Source: Planctomycetota bacterium
Lineage (GTDB): Bacteria; Planctomycetota; UBA1135; UBA2386
DNA: 46,399 bases
Direction of reading: 5' to 3'
NCBI GenBank assembly: GCA_020851075.1
Contig: JADZDL010000402.1
Location: forward strand, 1 to 46,399
Made by a program: the position numbers and the translations under genes. Positions 8,562 through 17,596 of this stretch are shown one piece after another (position 1 is the stretch's first letter; each line of letters starts with the position of its first letter). The notes beneath the pieces are model-generated. The model did not search any database. It was not told the origin of the DNA and saw only the letters and a program-made list of their open reading frames with translations.

Positions 8562-9212
8562 TCACCGCACGACTGCCGGCCGCCACCTGGTCGGCATGTG
8601 GCAGCGATCGCAGCGATCCACCCAACCGAGCCCCACGTGCGGCGGGTTGGTCGTGCGCTGCATCTCCTCCGCGTGGCAACTCACACAATCCGGGTCGGTC
8701 GGCCGGAAGTTGGCGATGGTTGCACCCGCGTGGCAACGGTGGCAAGCCACCTGCAGGTGCGCTCCCGTCAACGGCAGGCGTGTGTGCAGGTGCGCCACGC
8801 GCGCATTCGGCACGCGCCAGGACTGCTCGTCGTGACAGCGTGTGCAGTCGGGGCCGAGTTCGGCGAAGTGGGCATCCGCGTGGCATCCCACGCAGCCCTG
8901 CGCCGCAAACGTAGCAACTGGCCCACGATCGTTGTGGCAACGCAAGCAGTGCGCCGCGGCGTGGGCACCATGCAACGCGACACCAGTCCTGGCCTCATGG
9001 TCAAACTCGAAGTCGGCCCGGATCTGGTTCCACGAGGCACCCTCGTGGCACAGGCGGCAATCCGCCGGGAACGACTCATGAGGGATCACCAGCCCAAACC
9101 CAGCCCACCAGCGGTGCAGCGGCCCCTGCTGTGGTGCGGTGACCGAACAGGCGACGACGACGAGCGCCATGGCGAGAACGACCAGGAACCGACGATTCAG
9201 TTGTGTTCGCAT
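8562..9212 (-). CDS. Heptahaem cytochrome c lipoprotein (7 CXXCH)
   Basis: The 216-residue protein starts with a hydrophobic signal ending VVVAC, which makes Cys22 the likely lipidation site. It holds seven haem-binding motifs: CRLCH, CLRCH, CVGCH, CTRCH, CHRCH, CVSCH and CDRCH. Several are preceded by GAH or GVALHGAH, a histidine pattern shared with the 23-haem protein of the same cluster and probably supplying distal haem ligands. It begins 8 bases after the barrel gene stop, so the two are co-transcribed. By position and size it may be a periplasmic-facing lipoprotein that hands electrons to or from the barrel-associated wire; that role is inference. Confidence 0.88.
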   Translation of the reverse strand: MRTQLNRRFLVVLAMALVVVACSVTAPQQGPLHRWWAGFGLVIPHESFPADCRLCHEGASWNQIRADFEFDHEARTGVALHGAHAAAHCLRCHNDRGPVATFAAQGCVGCHADAHFAELGPDCTRCHDEQSWRVPNARVAHLHTRLPLTGAHLQVACHRCHAGATIANFRPTDPDCVSCHAEEMQRTTNPPHVGLGWVDRCDRCHMPTRWRPAVVR

Positions 9213-9220
9213 GGTTCGGC

Positions 9221-10861
9221 TCAGAAGGAATGTTGCACGTAGAAGCCCACCCCGAAGGAGAACTCGCGATCCCACAACGTGCTATCGACGTACATCGTGA
9301 GATCGGATCCGGCACCCAGGTTGGTGCTGCAAATCCCGCCTAGGCGATGCTGCAGCATGTCATTTCGATCCGCAGGGAAACCCTCGTAGTGCACGAAGCC
9401 GAGTTCGTAGAGCACGTCGACGCGCCCAAAACCAAAACTGCCCCCGTGGTCGATCCGCAGGCCAAACTGCGAACTCGTCGCGCCCTGCACCTCAAACGCC
9501 GTGAAGCCCGTGCGCGCACCGGTCTGCACCAGGTCGTCGGCGGCCCATCCACACTCGATCGAGCCACCGTCGCGCGCCTCGTCGGACCAGACCGTGCCCC
9601 GCAGTCGCCAGGTGCTCGTAGCCGAGCCGTTCCAGAATGCGTGCGCCGAGAGCCGGTCTTGATGCGCGTCCAACAAGGTCTGTGGCTGGATCGTCTGCGG
9701 AATCTCACGGCGCAGCGTCAGCGGGTATTCCTCGTGGTCATACGCAAACTCCAGTCCGCCCGAACCCACCCACCGACGCGTTGCAAACGCGTTGGCGCGG
9801 GTCAACCCAAGACTCTGCCCCTTCGCATCATCACGACCGCCGTAGTAGTCGACCCACATGGTGGCGGCGAGGTTCCATCCATCGGGCTGCAAGTAGCGCA
9901 CCCTGCCGACGACGAGATCTCGGTCACTATCGAGGTGATGCCAGGTCTTTTGAACACCAACCGCCCAGGTGAAACGTTCGGAGAAGTCCACGGCCCCGAG
10001 GTACCAAGCGGCGAACTGCAGATCACCCAGGGACTGCATGTCGTCATCGAGCACCGGCAGATAGCCGAAACTGCCGCCGACGCGATCGCCACTCTCGAAG
10101 CGGTAGCCGACTTCGCCACCATCGAGGATGCCGAACTCGGGCATGTCGTGCTGCAGGAACCGACCCACCTGCCAACGCAACGGCTCGAATCGGGTGCCGC
10201 CATGCGTGTAGCTGAGTTCGTAGACGCGAAGGTCCGAGCCGTCGTTATTGGACGTCTCCGTCAGCACATCGAACTCGCCTGAGAAACGCAGTGCCCCGCC
10301 ATCCCCGCGCAGGTTGTTGACCTCCACGTCGCCGCCCGCACGCAGAAACGACTGCGAAAACGAATCGAGCGTGCGCACCAGATCGACGGCGACGAACGCG
10401 CGACCGCGCAGGGAGGAAGCGCGCTCTTCGGCACGCGGCGGCCGGGTGCTGCCCAACAACGGCATGCCCGGGCGCCACCCATCATCGGTCGGTTGCGCCA
10501 CTGCATTGGGATCTCCCTGCGGCGTGGTTTTTGGGGCCGCTGCCTGCAAACGCGCTCGCGGCACGAGCACCTCACCCTTCACGCCGAGCACCACCACGGC
10601 ATTCCGGTCGACGAGTTCGACGAGGGCCGTGCGTTCCTCGACACCGGTCACGGCGCCGTGGAGAACAGGGCCGTTGCGCGGCATCAGCACCACGCGGTCG
10701 CCCACCTGGATCTGATCGCGCCGCCCACGATCAATGACGAGTTCGCCGCTTGGCCGCAGGGAAGCAACACGAAGGGCGATGTGTTCGAACACATCCCCTT
10801 GACCCACCGCCACCGCAGCAAAGCACGCGGTTGCGATGAGACTGCGCAGTTCGGTATGCAT
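9221..10861 (-). CDS. Predicted outer-membrane beta-barrel protein of a porin-cytochrome conduit
   Basis: The 546-residue protein has a signal peptide (hydrophobic to about residue 20, then VGQGD), a small N-terminal beta domain (about 25-105, LVIDRGRRDQIQVGDRVVL) that looks like an SH3/KOW-type fold, a low-complexity linker, and a C-terminal half of alternating hydrophobic/polar strands rich in Tyr, Trp and Asp. It ends in FYVQHSF, matching the terminal-aromatic signature of BAM-inserted barrels. It lies between the 23-haem and 7-haem genes, the position of MtrB/PioB-type porins in porin-cytochrome systems, though I see no clear MtrB similarity. The upstream stop overlaps a GTG at 10867; ATG 10861 is preferred. 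Confidence 0.75.
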   Translation of the reverse strand: MHTELRSLIATACFAAVAVGQGDVFEHIALRVASLRPSGELVIDRGRRDQIQVGDRVVLMPRNGPVLHGAVTGVEERTALVELVDRNAVVVLGVKGEVLVPRARLQAAAPKTTPQGDPNAVAQPTDDGWRPGMPLLGSTRPPRAEERASSLRGRAFVAVDLVRTLDSFSQSFLRAGGDVEVNNLRGDGGALRFSGEFDVLTETSNNDGSDLRVYELSYTHGGTRFEPLRWQVGRFLQHDMPEFGILDGGEVGYRFESGDRVGGSFGYLPVLDDDMQSLGDLQFAAWYLGAVDFSERFTWAVGVQKTWHHLDSDRDLVVGRVRYLQPDGWNLAATMWVDYYGGRDDAKGQSLGLTRANAFATRRWVGSGGLEFAYDHEEYPLTLRREIPQTIQPQTLLDAHQDRLSAHAFWNGSATSTWRLRGTVWSDEARDGGSIECGWAADDLVQTGARTGFTAFEVQGATSSQFGLRIDHGGSFGFGRVDVLYELGFVHYEGFPADRNDMLQHRLGGICSTNLGAGSDLTMYVDSTLWDREFSFGVGFYVQHSF

Positions 10862-10863
10862 GG

Positions 10864-12921
10864 TCACCCCTTGTTACGACGCCTTGGCGCTCCCTCAGCC
10901 CCGTGGCACTGCACACATTCCGTGGGCAATGGCAGATATCGAATCGCCATCTTCTCGGCGATCTTCTCCAACTTGTGGCAGCTCGCACACGGCACCTTCG
11001 CGTGCGCCTCCCCCAGCGCGAATCGCGAATCCACATCGTGCCGGAACGACAACACGGAATACGACGTCGTGCTGCGGTGACAGCGCGTGCAGTCGATCTT
11101 GCCTTCGCGCACGAATTGGCCAGCATGCGGATCGGCATGGCAATCGCTGCATTCCCGGCCGCGCGCCCGCTCCCAGGTTCGGCCGGTTGCATCGGGCTCA
11201 CTTCGCACCGCGTGGCATTTGGCACAATCCAAAGCAGTGTGCGCACCCGCCAGCGCATAGCCAGTGAACGCCGCGTGGTCGAAACCGTGTGGCAGGGCGC
11301 GGAACGATGCCGCGTCGTGGCAGCGTTCGCAGCTCGTGCGGCCCTCGACTACGCGCGGCATCTCCTCACGATCGAACATGCCAGCGTGCGGGTCCGGATG
11401 ACACGAAACGCAGCCCGCAAACTGATCGCTGCGCCGTTCGATCCGCCCAAACCGCCGCCCATGCGGATCCGCGACTTCGCTGCGCCGATGGCAATCGGTG
11501 CACTCAACCTGCGCATGCGCGCCCACCACCGGGAATCCGGTCGTGCGCCCGTGCTCGAACGCCGCGTGATCGACGTTGGCAAACGCCGTCGCACCGTGAC
11601 ACTCGGCACAAGTCCCGCGCGGATTCGCGGCCAATTTTGCCGCCACCGGCGCAAACACGGGGGCATGCACGTCGGTATGGCACTGCTCGCAGCGTGAAGG
11701 CGTACCAGCAAACTGCCGCGGCTGGCCTTCGGCGGGCTCTTTGTGGCATGCCACACATTCGGCCTCACCGTGTCGCCCATCGAGCGGCAGAGCCGTTCTG
11801 GCGTGATGCGCATCGTCAAACGCGTGGGGCGCGAAGCGCTCGCGATCGTGGCAACCCACGCACCCCTGCGCGGCAAACGGGCCATTGGCAAACTGACCGC
11901 CGTGGGGATCGGCATGGCACTGCGCACATGCATCGGCACTGCGCCCAGGATGTCGCTCGACAAACGGGCGCCCCACTGCGTGGCACTGCGCGCAGGCCGG
12001 ACGATCGTGCGGCGCCTGCAGCGCAAACCCACCAAACGCATGCTGTGCAGGATCCACGGTCGTTCGCGGGTCCGAGAACTTCGTGTAGTCCAGTGGGTGA
12101 CAGACCGCACAACTCGCGGCTACACCCTGGCCATGCAACTTCGCGTTGCCGGCCAGGAACGGGGCAGAATGGGGCGTTTCGTGGCAATTTCCGCACTGCC
12201 TGGCCTCACGCAGCACGTTGGGCTGCAGGCGTTCCAAGGCCGTGGCGGTGTCCGCCACGTGGCATTCGCGACATGCCACCTGCGCATGCGCACCGTCGAT
12301 GCGCAAGAGGCGATCGTGGCCCGGAACACTGCGTTCGACGAACGTCTCCTGGCTGTGACACGTCGCACACGCAACCTGCATCTGCCCCGCGTGCGGATCG
12401 TGGTGGCACGTCGCACAATCCTGCTGCAAGCCAAGGAAGCGCTTCCCGCCTTCGGGGAGCACATCGGCATCGGCGTTGGCATGACACTTGCTGCACGCCA
12501 GCTGCGTATGCCGACCCGCCATCACATAACCGACGACCTTATGGTCAAACTGCTGTGGATCCGGGATGCCCGCCTGCGCAAACGCGAGACGATTCACGAG
12601 GCGGAACTCCGCCCCATGATGCTCCCCATGGCACGTGCCACAGGCGCCCGCCAAAGCCGGTGCCAAGGTGCCATGCAGCCCTTTGTGGTCCGTGATCTGC
12701 GCCGCGATGTCCTTGTGGCATTCGTTGCACGAACTGCGCAGGTCGCCAAACCACCCACCATGGCAACTGGCACATTCGTTGCCACCGGCGAGCTCGGCGA
12801 TGCGCCCATGTACCGTGGAAACCGGTCCAGGGGACTTCCGGCCGACATCCGCGATCGCGAGCAGCATCACGCCCACGGCCGACAGGATGCCAACGACGAG
12901 GCCGGCGCGGCGAGCGTTCAT
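10864..12921 (-). CDS. Giant multihaem cytochrome c with 23 CXXCH motifs
   Basis: The 685-residue protein begins with one hydrophobic segment (about residues 5-25) that acts as signal or anchor, and carries 23 CXXCH sites, roughly one per 29 residues. Many recur in a module: a GAH or GRH element, CXXCH, then a CXXCH followed by DPHAGQF or DPHGGQF, then a third CXXCH. Such compact arrays act as molecular wires. The gene overlaps the flavoprotein stop by 4 bases (ATGA) and overlaps the possible GTG start of the barrel gene, implying coupled translation and a joint complex. A G-rich stretch just upstream of ATG 12921 may serve as ribosome-binding site. I infer it spans the periplasm. Confidence 0.9.
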   Translation of the reverse strand: MNARRAGLVVGILSAVGVMLLAIADVGRKSPGPVSTVHGRIAELAGGNECASCHGGWFGDLRSSCNECHKDIAAQITDHKGLHGTLAPALAGACGTCHGEHHGAEFRLVNRLAFAQAGIPDPQQFDHKVVGYVMAGRHTQLACSKCHANADADVLPEGGKRFLGLQQDCATCHHDPHAGQMQVACATCHSQETFVERSVPGHDRLLRIDGAHAQVACRECHVADTATALERLQPNVLREARQCGNCHETPHSAPFLAGNAKLHGQGVAASCAVCHPLDYTKFSDPRTTVDPAQHAFGGFALQAPHDRPACAQCHAVGRPFVERHPGRSADACAQCHADPHGGQFANGPFAAQGCVGCHDRERFAPHAFDDAHHARTALPLDGRHGEAECVACHKEPAEGQPRQFAGTPSRCEQCHTDVHAPVFAPVAAKLAANPRGTCAECHGATAFANVDHAAFEHGRTTGFPVVGAHAQVECTDCHRRSEVADPHGRRFGRIERRSDQFAGCVSCHPDPHAGMFDREEMPRVVEGRTSCERCHDAASFRALPHGFDHAAFTGYALAGAHTALDCAKCHAVRSEPDATGRTWERARGRECSDCHADPHAGQFVREGKIDCTRCHRSTTSYSVLSFRHDVDSRFALGEAHAKVPCASCHKLEKIAEKMAIRYLPLPTECVQCHGAEGAPRRRNKG

Positions 12922-15140
12922 CGTGCCCCCCCACTCGCAAATGCGCCGTGCATGACGGCGAGAACTACGTGGACCACCAGCAACAAGATCATCAGCAGCG
13001 CGAGCCACCGATGCAGCCAGCGCCAGGTGCCAAGCACCGCGCGAAGGTCCTCGAGGTGCGCAACCGCCACGGCAGCGCCATGCGCATCACGCACGGCCGC
13101 GATCACGCCATCGAGCGCAACGGGAGCAATGCCCGCGCTTGCACCTTCACTTCGCAAGTTGCGCAGGGACCGCCACAGATCCCACTGTAATCCCAACAAC
13201 GCCACCGCTCGGCCAAAGAACGTCGAACGCCATTGTCGGCGCGCGAGCAGTTCGCTGGTGATGCCCTTGGCGCGGCGGCCAAACGCATCGTTGCCACACA
13301 GCTGCAAAGCGCCGTCCAACTGCTTGCGAACGCTCGCCAGTTCGATTTCCCGGCCATTCGTCGCGCGCGGCAGCCACGCGTAGAACCAACGACCGATGGC
13401 TCCCGTCGCCAACAGCGCAAACAGGGCCCAGAACGCGTGCCCACCCGGCGTGTCGCGCGGCGCCATGGCGGCATGCAACATCGCGAGCAACACGGCAAGC
13501 ACGCCGCTGCCGACGTGCGTGGTCATCCACGTAGCCAGGGAACCAAATCGTACGCCGAGCCACTGCTGGCGACGCAGCAGGTAGGCAAGATTCACGAGGA
13601 TCGCGGCCACCGCAAAGAAGCCGAACGCGAGGCCCCACTGGCGATCCGGGCTCAACCAGGCATGTTTCGGATCGCCGGCGCGCTCCACGTTGGGCAACCC
13701 GTAGTAGTCGAGATGCCAGAGCAGGAACGTCGCCGTCGCCGCCGACAGAGCAAGGCCCGCACCGAGCGCCGGCATCAGTCCCACGCCACGTTCTGCGGGC
13801 ACTGCGGGCGTCTGCGACGCCGGGCGCATCGCCGGGTCAAACGACACGCCGGACTGCTCGAGCATCGCAAAGGGTGCGGTGCCCCCAGCCAGCACGAACA
13901 CATAGTCCGCCGGCAACTCGAGGACCTGTTCGCCCTCGGCAGAACGACTACGAACGATCACCCGATCGCGGTAGATCGCCTCCAGCGTGCTGCGGAAGCG
14001 CACCCGCAGCCGCCCGTCCTGGCGCGCAGCCTCGAGGCGCTTCTTGTTCTTGCTCCGAATGCGGAAGAAGTCATCCTGGCGGTAGACGATCTCGACGTCA
14101 TTGCCGTCCTGCTCGGCCAACGCAAGCGCCGCTTCGATGGCACTGTCCCCACCACCCACGACGAGAACGCGCACGCCAGAATAGGCCGCCGCATCGATAA
14201 GCCCGTAGGCGACGTGCGGCAGGTCTTCGCCAGGCACACCAAGGCGCCGCGGCGTACCACGACGCCCCACGGCGAGCACGACGTTGCGCGCGGCAAACTC
14301 GCCCGCGTCCGTATGGACGACGAACCCGCCATGTTCGCAGCGCTCGACCCGCTCAAGGCGCACTCCGCCCCGAAACGGCAGCGCGTGGCGTTCGGCAAGC
14401 TCCTGCCAGAGCTGCACGAGCTCTTCCTTCTCGTACTCACGCTGCGGCATTCGCCCATGCAGCGGCAGCTCGATCGGCTCGGTGAGCACGAGCTTGCGCC
14501 GCGGGTACTTGGCGACCGTACCACCAACCACCGTCTCCTGATCGAGCAACACGAACTCCAGCCCGGCCTCCCGAGCCGCCAGAGCCGCACTGAGCCCACC
14601 AGGTCCGGCGCCAACAATGACGAGATCGAGTTCTCCCGCCCCAGCTCTCTTCGTTGCGCCCAGAGACCTCACCACCTGCGCGCCTTGCTGCGTCGCCGTG
14701 CGGATCAACGCGCGGGCGGTGATCTCGCCAGCGAGGAACAGCCCGGGCGCGCCCACCGCCTGCAGAGACTCTTCGAGCACGGGCACATCGCGGCGCGCCG
14801 ACAGGTCTCCTTGGGTGAGCGTCACAGCCCCCACCGGGCACTCGGCAACACAGTTCCCGTGCCCGACGCACGCGGCCGCGTTCACCACACTGGCCTGACC
14901 GTGCACCAGCTGCAGAACACCATCTTCAGGACAAGAACGCACACAGGTGCCACAACCGAGGCAGCGCGAAAGGTCGATTACGGGCGTCTGCAGCGGGGCA
15001 GCTTCGACCGAGCGACCAGAATGCGCCTCGCGTTCGTCGAGAACATCCTGTTGACGCTGCCGCTCAACACGACGATGCCAGGCGGCGGCAAGAGCCAGCG
15101 CCAGCACCACGTGCATTGCAAGAAGCAGGGTCCAGGTCAT
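12918..15140 (-). CDS. Membrane ferredoxin / FAD-NAD(P) oxidoreductase fused to haem-b-like membrane domain
   Basis: The 740-residue protein starts with a transmembrane helix (3-21), followed by two ferredoxin-type Fe-S sites. The first is canonical (Cys60, 63, 66, 70); the second reads CVGHGNCVAECP (Cys91, His94, Cys97, Cys101). A thioredoxin-reductase-like domain follows, with FAD loop GAGPGG (177-182) and NAD(P) loop GGGDSA near residue 330. The last 260 residues hold several transmembrane helices with histidines in HVGSG, LAMLHAAM, WLHRWLA and VVHVVLAVMHG, compatible with b-type haem. I infer it moves electrons between NAD(P)H or ferredoxin and the cytochromes encoded immediately downstream. 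ATG 15140 starts the first helix. Confidence 0.85.
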   Translation of the reverse strand: MTWTLLLAMHVVLALALAAAWHRRVERQRQQDVLDEREAHSGRSVEAAPLQTPVIDLSRCLGCGTCVRSCPEDGVLQLVHGQASVVNAAACVGHGNCVAECPVGAVTLTQGDLSARRDVPVLEESLQAVGAPGLFLAGEITARALIRTATQQGAQVVRSLGATKRAGAGELDLVIVGAGPGGLSAALAAREAGLEFVLLDQETVVGGTVAKYPRRKLVLTEPIELPLHGRMPQREYEKEELVQLWQELAERHALPFRGGVRLERVERCEHGGFVVHTDAGEFAARNVVLAVGRRGTPRRLGVPGEDLPHVAYGLIDAAAYSGVRVLVVGGGDSAIEAALALAEQDGNDVEIVYRQDDFFRIRSKNKKRLEAARQDGRLRVRFRSTLEAIYRDRVIVRSRSAEGEQVLELPADYVFVLAGGTAPFAMLEQSGVSFDPAMRPASQTPAVPAERGVGLMPALGAGLALSAATATFLLWHLDYYGLPNVERAGDPKHAWLSPDRQWGLAFGFFAVAAILVNLAYLLRRQQWLGVRFGSLATWMTTHVGSGVLAVLLAMLHAAMAPRDTPGGHAFWALFALLATGAIGRWFYAWLPRATNGREIELASVRKQLDGALQLCGNDAFGRRAKGITSELLARRQWRSTFFGRAVALLGLQWDLWRSLRNLRSEGASAGIAPVALDGVIAAVRDAHGAAVAVAHLEDLRAVLGTWRWLHRWLALLMILLLVVHVVLAVMHGAFASGGAR

Positions 15141-15164
15141 CGCAGTTCACTGGAAGAACGGCGC

Positions 15165-15860
15165 TCAGCGAGTCGGCGTGGCAGTCGCGGTTCCAGAGGG
15201 CAGAGAGTTCTGCGCCACGTAGGTGCGGGCCGCAACCGCGCAGGCATCGAGGCCGAAGTCGAGTTCCTTGGCTGCACGCGCCACGGTCTTGACGTCTTCC
15301 TGGATCGCGTCGAGAGCGCTCGGATTGAGGTCGTGCGCGAGGAACGCGGCGTGGTCGCGCAGCGATTTCACGTAGGCATCCAGCTGCTGCTGGGCCGGCA
15401 CGGCCGCCTTGACAATCGCGTCGTAGCGCTTCATCGCCTCCGCCAGCCGCGTCTCGCTGACGCGTCGCATCCGTTCGCTGCCGATCGTCGCCAACTCCGC
15501 CTGCCACTGCTCAAAGACCGGCCGCGCCGCTTCCTGCATCGGCATCACCGTCTCCTGGAAGCGCTTCGCCTGCTGGTCGGCGGCGTCGATGGCCTGCACG
15601 AACCGGGCATAGGCCTCGACGATCGAGTCCTTGCCGAACTTGCCGCCAGCGAGCCCGTTGAGCCGTTCGAACGAATCCGCGAGCGCCAACTTGGCGCGGT
15701 CGGCCTCGACCTGCACACGCTCGATCCAGGTCACCATGACGTCGACCTGAACCGGGGCATTCTGCTGCTGCGACCCCGTCGCACAGGCTGCGGCCAGGAA
15801 GCTGAAGGCGATCAGGGCAAGGCTCGGAGAACGAGGGGACATACGTTGCTTGGATTCCAT
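15165..15860 (-). CDS. DUF2959 family lipoprotein
   Basis: The mature part is all-helical. The C-terminal half matches the DUF2959 pattern: FEQWQAEL, then RMRRVSETRLAEAMKRYD, and a late YVKSLRDHAAFLAHDLNPSALD. From ATG 15860 the protein has 231 residues and a lipobox ending in AAAC at Cys26; ATG 15842 would give a shorter signal and is equally plausible. DUF2959 proteins are uncharacterised envelope proteins of Gram-negative bacteria. Its stop lies 24 bases before the flavoprotein start on the same strand, so it is probably the first gene of the cytochrome operon, which could hint at a structural or assembly role. That functional link is inference. Confidence 0.8.
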   Translation of the reverse strand: MESKQRMSPRSPSLALIAFSFLAAACATGSQQQNAPVQVDVMVTWIERVQVEADRAKLALADSFERLNGLAGGKFGKDSIVEAYARFVQAIDAADQQAKRFQETVMPMQEAARPVFEQWQAELATIGSERMRRVSETRLAEAMKRYDAIVKAAVPAQQQLDAYVKSLRDHAAFLAHDLNPSALDAIQEDVKTVARAAKELDFGLDACAVAARTYVAQNSLPSGTATATPTR

Positions 15861-16021
15861 GGTGGCGCGACTCGTGGCGTGAACTTGGCGTGACATCGGA
15901 AGCTCTGCTCCGGTCCTTGAACCAGACGCCCCGAATCGAGACGGTAAGCCGGCTGTGACGGCCGTCGCAACGCCCCAACCTTGTCCTTCGCGCCGGCCCG
16001 GCGGCCCTCTACGCTGCACCG

Positions 16022-16786
16022 ATGCTGCTCACGATCCTGGGCTCCGGCACGGCGATTCCCGTTCCCGACCGATTCCCGGCAGGATATCTGCTGCAGACGC
16101 AAACCGCGCAGGTGCTCATCGACTGCGGACCCGGAGTCCTGCGGCGCCTCGTGCAGGCGGGGGGCGACCTGCACAAGCTCGACGCGGTGCTGCTTACGCA
16201 CTACCACACCGATCACTGCGCGGATCTCGCCGCGCTGCTCTTCGCGCTGCGTTCGCCGAACTTCGCGAATCGTAAGCCAATGCACCTGTTTGGCGCGCCG
16301 GGCCTGCTGCGCCTTGTACAGAAACTCACCGAAGCCTGGCCGTGGCTCCAGCCGCGCGGCTACGAACTCGAACTGCACGAAGTCCTGCCCGGCACGTTCC
16401 CACTTGCCGATCTCGAAGTGACCGCAGTGCCAATCCGGCACACGGCGCAGAGCCTCGGTTACCGGTGCACGACCGCGGCAGGCAGTGTCGCATTCTCCGG
16501 CGATGCCGACGAGTGCGAGGAACTCGTCCTACTCGCGCGCGACACCGACGTGTTCGTCTGCGACGCGGCGACTCCCGATGACGAGAAACTCGACGGCCAC
16601 CTCACCCCGGGTCTCGCCGCGAGACACGCCGCGCGCGCGGCTACGCACAAGCTCGTGTTGACGCACTTCTACCCCGCGTGCGATGGTCACGACCTGCGGG
16701 CCGAGGCCAAGGCGCACTACGATGGACCGATCGTGCTGGCCGAGGACCTGCAACGCATCCCGATCGGCCAGCCTGATTGGGGTTAA
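16022..16786 (+). CDS. Metallo-beta-lactamase-fold hydrolase, ribonuclease Z-like
   Basis: The 254-residue protein has the compact RNase Z/ElaC-like MBL layout: LTILGSGTAIPVPDR at the N-terminus, then the metal motif THYHTDH (His60, His62, Asp64, His65), a later IRHTAQS histidine, FSGDADEC with the bridging aspartate, and LTHFYP with the last histidine. The long exosite arm of true tRNase Z is not obvious, so tRNA 3'-processing is not assured; many such proteins are phosphodiesterases of unknown substrate. It has no signal peptide. The polyphosphate glucokinase gene starts 21 bases downstream and is likely in the same transcript. The 161-base region upstream is a divergent promoter region shared with the cytochrome operon. 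Confidence 0.85.
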   Translation: MLLTILGSGTAIPVPDRFPAGYLLQTQTAQVLIDCGPGVLRRLVQAGGDLHKLDAVLLTHYHTDHCADLAALLFALRSPNFANRKPMHLFGAPGLLRLVQKLTEAWPWLQPRGYELELHEVLPGTFPLADLEVTAVPIRHTAQSLGYRCTTAAGSVAFSGDADECEELVLLARDTDVFVCDAATPDDEKLDGHLTPGLAARHAARAATHKLVLTHFYPACDGHDLRAEAKAHYDGPIVLAEDLQRIPIGQPDWG

Positions 16787-16807
16787 CCCGCAATTGGCGA
16801 ATGCTCG

Positions 16808-17581
16808 ATGAGCAGTGCTCACCGCGCACTCGCCACCATGACCACTTCGCTCGCCGCCTGTTACGCTCTGCCCTGCCAGACCTTGAACACCCTCGCCATC
16901 GACATCGGCGGTTCCGGCCTCAAAGCAACCGTTCTCGACGCCACGGGCCGCATGCTGTGCGAGCGCGTCCGCATCGACACGCCGGTCGGTTCGCCGCCAG
17001 ATGCGGTCGTCGCCCTGCTCGCCGAACTCGTGCGTGACCTGCCCGAACATGGCCGCGTCGCGGTGGGCTTTCCGGGCATGGTTCGCAACGGCACCGTGCT
17101 CACCGCGCCCAACCTCGGCCATGAGGGCTGGCGGGGTTATGAGCTCGCGAAAGCGCTGCAGGCCGCCCTGGAAGCGCCCGTGCGCGTCGCCAACGACGCC
17201 GACGTGCAGGGTCTCGCCGTGATCCGCGGCAAGGGCATCGAGATGGTCGTCACGCTGGGCACGGGCTTTGGCACGGCGCTCTACGACAACGGCAGGCTGG
17301 TGCCACACCTCGAGATCTCGCAGCAGCCGTTCCGCAAGGGCGAGACCTACGACCAGCAACTCGGCAACGCCGCGCGCAAGGAGAAGGGCCAGGAGAAGTG
17401 GCAGAAGCGCGTTCTGAAGGCGATCGCCAACCTGCGCACGCTCACGCACTTCGACCATCTCTACATCGGCGGCGGCAATTCGGACAAGATCGACTGCGAG
17501 CTGCCAGCCGACGTGACCATCGTCGATAACTCCGCGGGCCTGTCGGGCGGTGCGTTCTTGTGGCGCGAAACGGCGAACTGA
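16808..17581 (+). CDS. ppgK: Polyphosphate glucokinase (ROK family)
   Basis: This 257-residue ROK-fold kinase has the phosphate-1 loop LAIDIGGSGLKATV, the VGFPGMV segment, a catalytic-region VANDADVQG and the TLGTGFGTALYDNG phosphate-2 loop. The late HFDHLYIGGGNSDKI is highly typical of polyphosphate glucokinases, and the ROK zinc motif CxCGxxGCxE is absent, as in that subfamily. The enzyme phosphorylates glucose in the cytoplasm using polyphosphate and often ATP. Start at ATG 16808 is uncertain; ATG 16838 gives a protein that begins nearer the fold. It is likely co-transcribed with the MBL-fold gene and is separated by 15 bases from the convergent SGNH gene. Confidence 0.88.
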   Translation: MSSAHRALATMTTSLAACYALPCQTLNTLAIDIGGSGLKATVLDATGRMLCERVRIDTPVGSPPDAVVALLAELVRDLPEHGRVAVGFPGMVRNGTVLTAPNLGHEGWRGYELAKALQAALEAPVRVANDADVQGLAVIRGKGIEMVVTLGTGFGTALYDNGRLVPHLEISQQPFRKGETYDQQLGNAARKEKGQEKWQKRVLKAIANLRTLTHFDHLYIGGGNSDKIDCELPADVTIVDNSAGLSGGAFLWRETAN

Positions 17582-17596
17582 GCCCGTTCGACGCGG

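Noticed and set aside
13233..15893. Long plus-strand open frame of about 886 codons opposite the flavoprotein and DUF2959 genes
   Set aside because: It is an antisense shadow caused by high GC content; its product is rich in Arg and His with no recognisable domain, while the minus strand carries clear domains.
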